Made by a program: the position numbers and the translations under genes
In this document: piece by piece, positions 5,833 to 5,901 of the stretch
Numbering within the stretch: position 1 is the first letter of the stretch
How the letters are laid out: every line of letters starts with the position of its first letter
The notes under the pieces: generated by a model
The model's input: only the letters and a program-made list of their open reading frames with translations
What the model was told of the DNA's origin: nothing
The model's database searches: none
From: an uncultured Eubacteriales bacterium
GTDB lineage: Bacteria > Bacillota > Clostridia > Oscillospirales > Oscillospiraceae
Length of the DNA: 5,901 nucleotides
Reading direction: 5' to 3'
Assembly: GCA_905201305.1 (NCBI GenBank)
Contig: CAJKNS010000157.1
Location: forward strand, 1-5,901

Positions 5833-5901
5833 TCAGGCGTCCAGCAGTGCCGCTACACCGGGCAGCTCCGCTCCAGCAAAGAACTCCAGGCTGGCGCCGC
5901 C
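5833..5901 (-). CDS. pgk: Phosphoglycerate kinase, C-terminal end (partial)
   Basis: The last 22 residues and a TGA stop are visible on the minus strand, ending GGASLEFFAGAELPGVAALL-Asp-Ala. This matches the strongly conserved phosphoglycerate kinase C-terminus, in which the Gly-Gly-Ala-Ser region belongs to the nucleotide-side domain. The enzyme makes ATP from 1,3-bisphosphoglycerate. Most of the gene lies beyond the right edge. Its position 19 bases upstream of tpiA fits the common Firmicute order gap-pgk-tpi. The identification rests on a short segment, but the motif and the neighbours agree. Confidence 0.92.
   Translation of the reverse strand, partial: GGASLEFFAGAELPGVAALLDA

Overview
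The window looks like chromosomal DNA from an anaerobic, fairly GC-rich Firmicute, probably a gut-type Clostridia of the Oscillospiraceae/Ruminococcaceae kind. This is inferred from four things: a two-subunit acyl-CoA:acetate/3-ketoacid CoA-transferase, a large Fe-S flavin enoate reductase of the 2,4-dienoyl-CoA reductase type, a clustered lower-glycolysis operon, and strong AGGAGG-type ribosome binding sites. I cannot name the genus from the sequence alone.

Layout. Bases 1-1200 (+) hold the end of CoA-transferase subunit A and the complete subunit B, overlapping by 8 bases, and close with a very long intrinsic terminator (1220-1269). Bases 1201-1442 are intergenic. They contain that terminator, a strong extended -10 promoter, a 13-base inverted repeat, and a roughly 70-base leader able to fold into hairpins. 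Bases 1443-3590 (+) encode a 715-residue FMN/[4Fe-4S]/FAD oxidoreductase of the Old Yellow Enzyme / dienoyl-CoA reductase family. It carries an unusual Gly/Pro/Met-rich collagen-like insert and lacks the usual His pair. Bases 3591-3711 separate convergent genes and hold a bidirectional terminator and a second, adjoining palindrome. On the minus strand, bases 5901 down to 3712 carry the 3' end of pgk, then complete tpiA and eno, with short gaps of 19 and 23 bases. This is a glycolytic operon read leftward.

How the genes work together. The pgk, tpiA and eno products catalyse lower-glycolysis steps. The CoA-transferase moves CoA between short-chain acids, as in butyrate or amino-acid fermentation. 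The reductase probably uses NAD(P)H to reduce an activated C=C bond, acting as an electron sink. It is transcribed from its own promoter, separately from the CoA-transferase, so a shared pathway is only suggested by adjacency.

I found no mobile element, CRISPR array, tRNA or rRNA, and no clear case for an entirely new system. The most distinctive object is the oxidoreductase at 1443-3590, with its insert, altered active site and structured upstream region.
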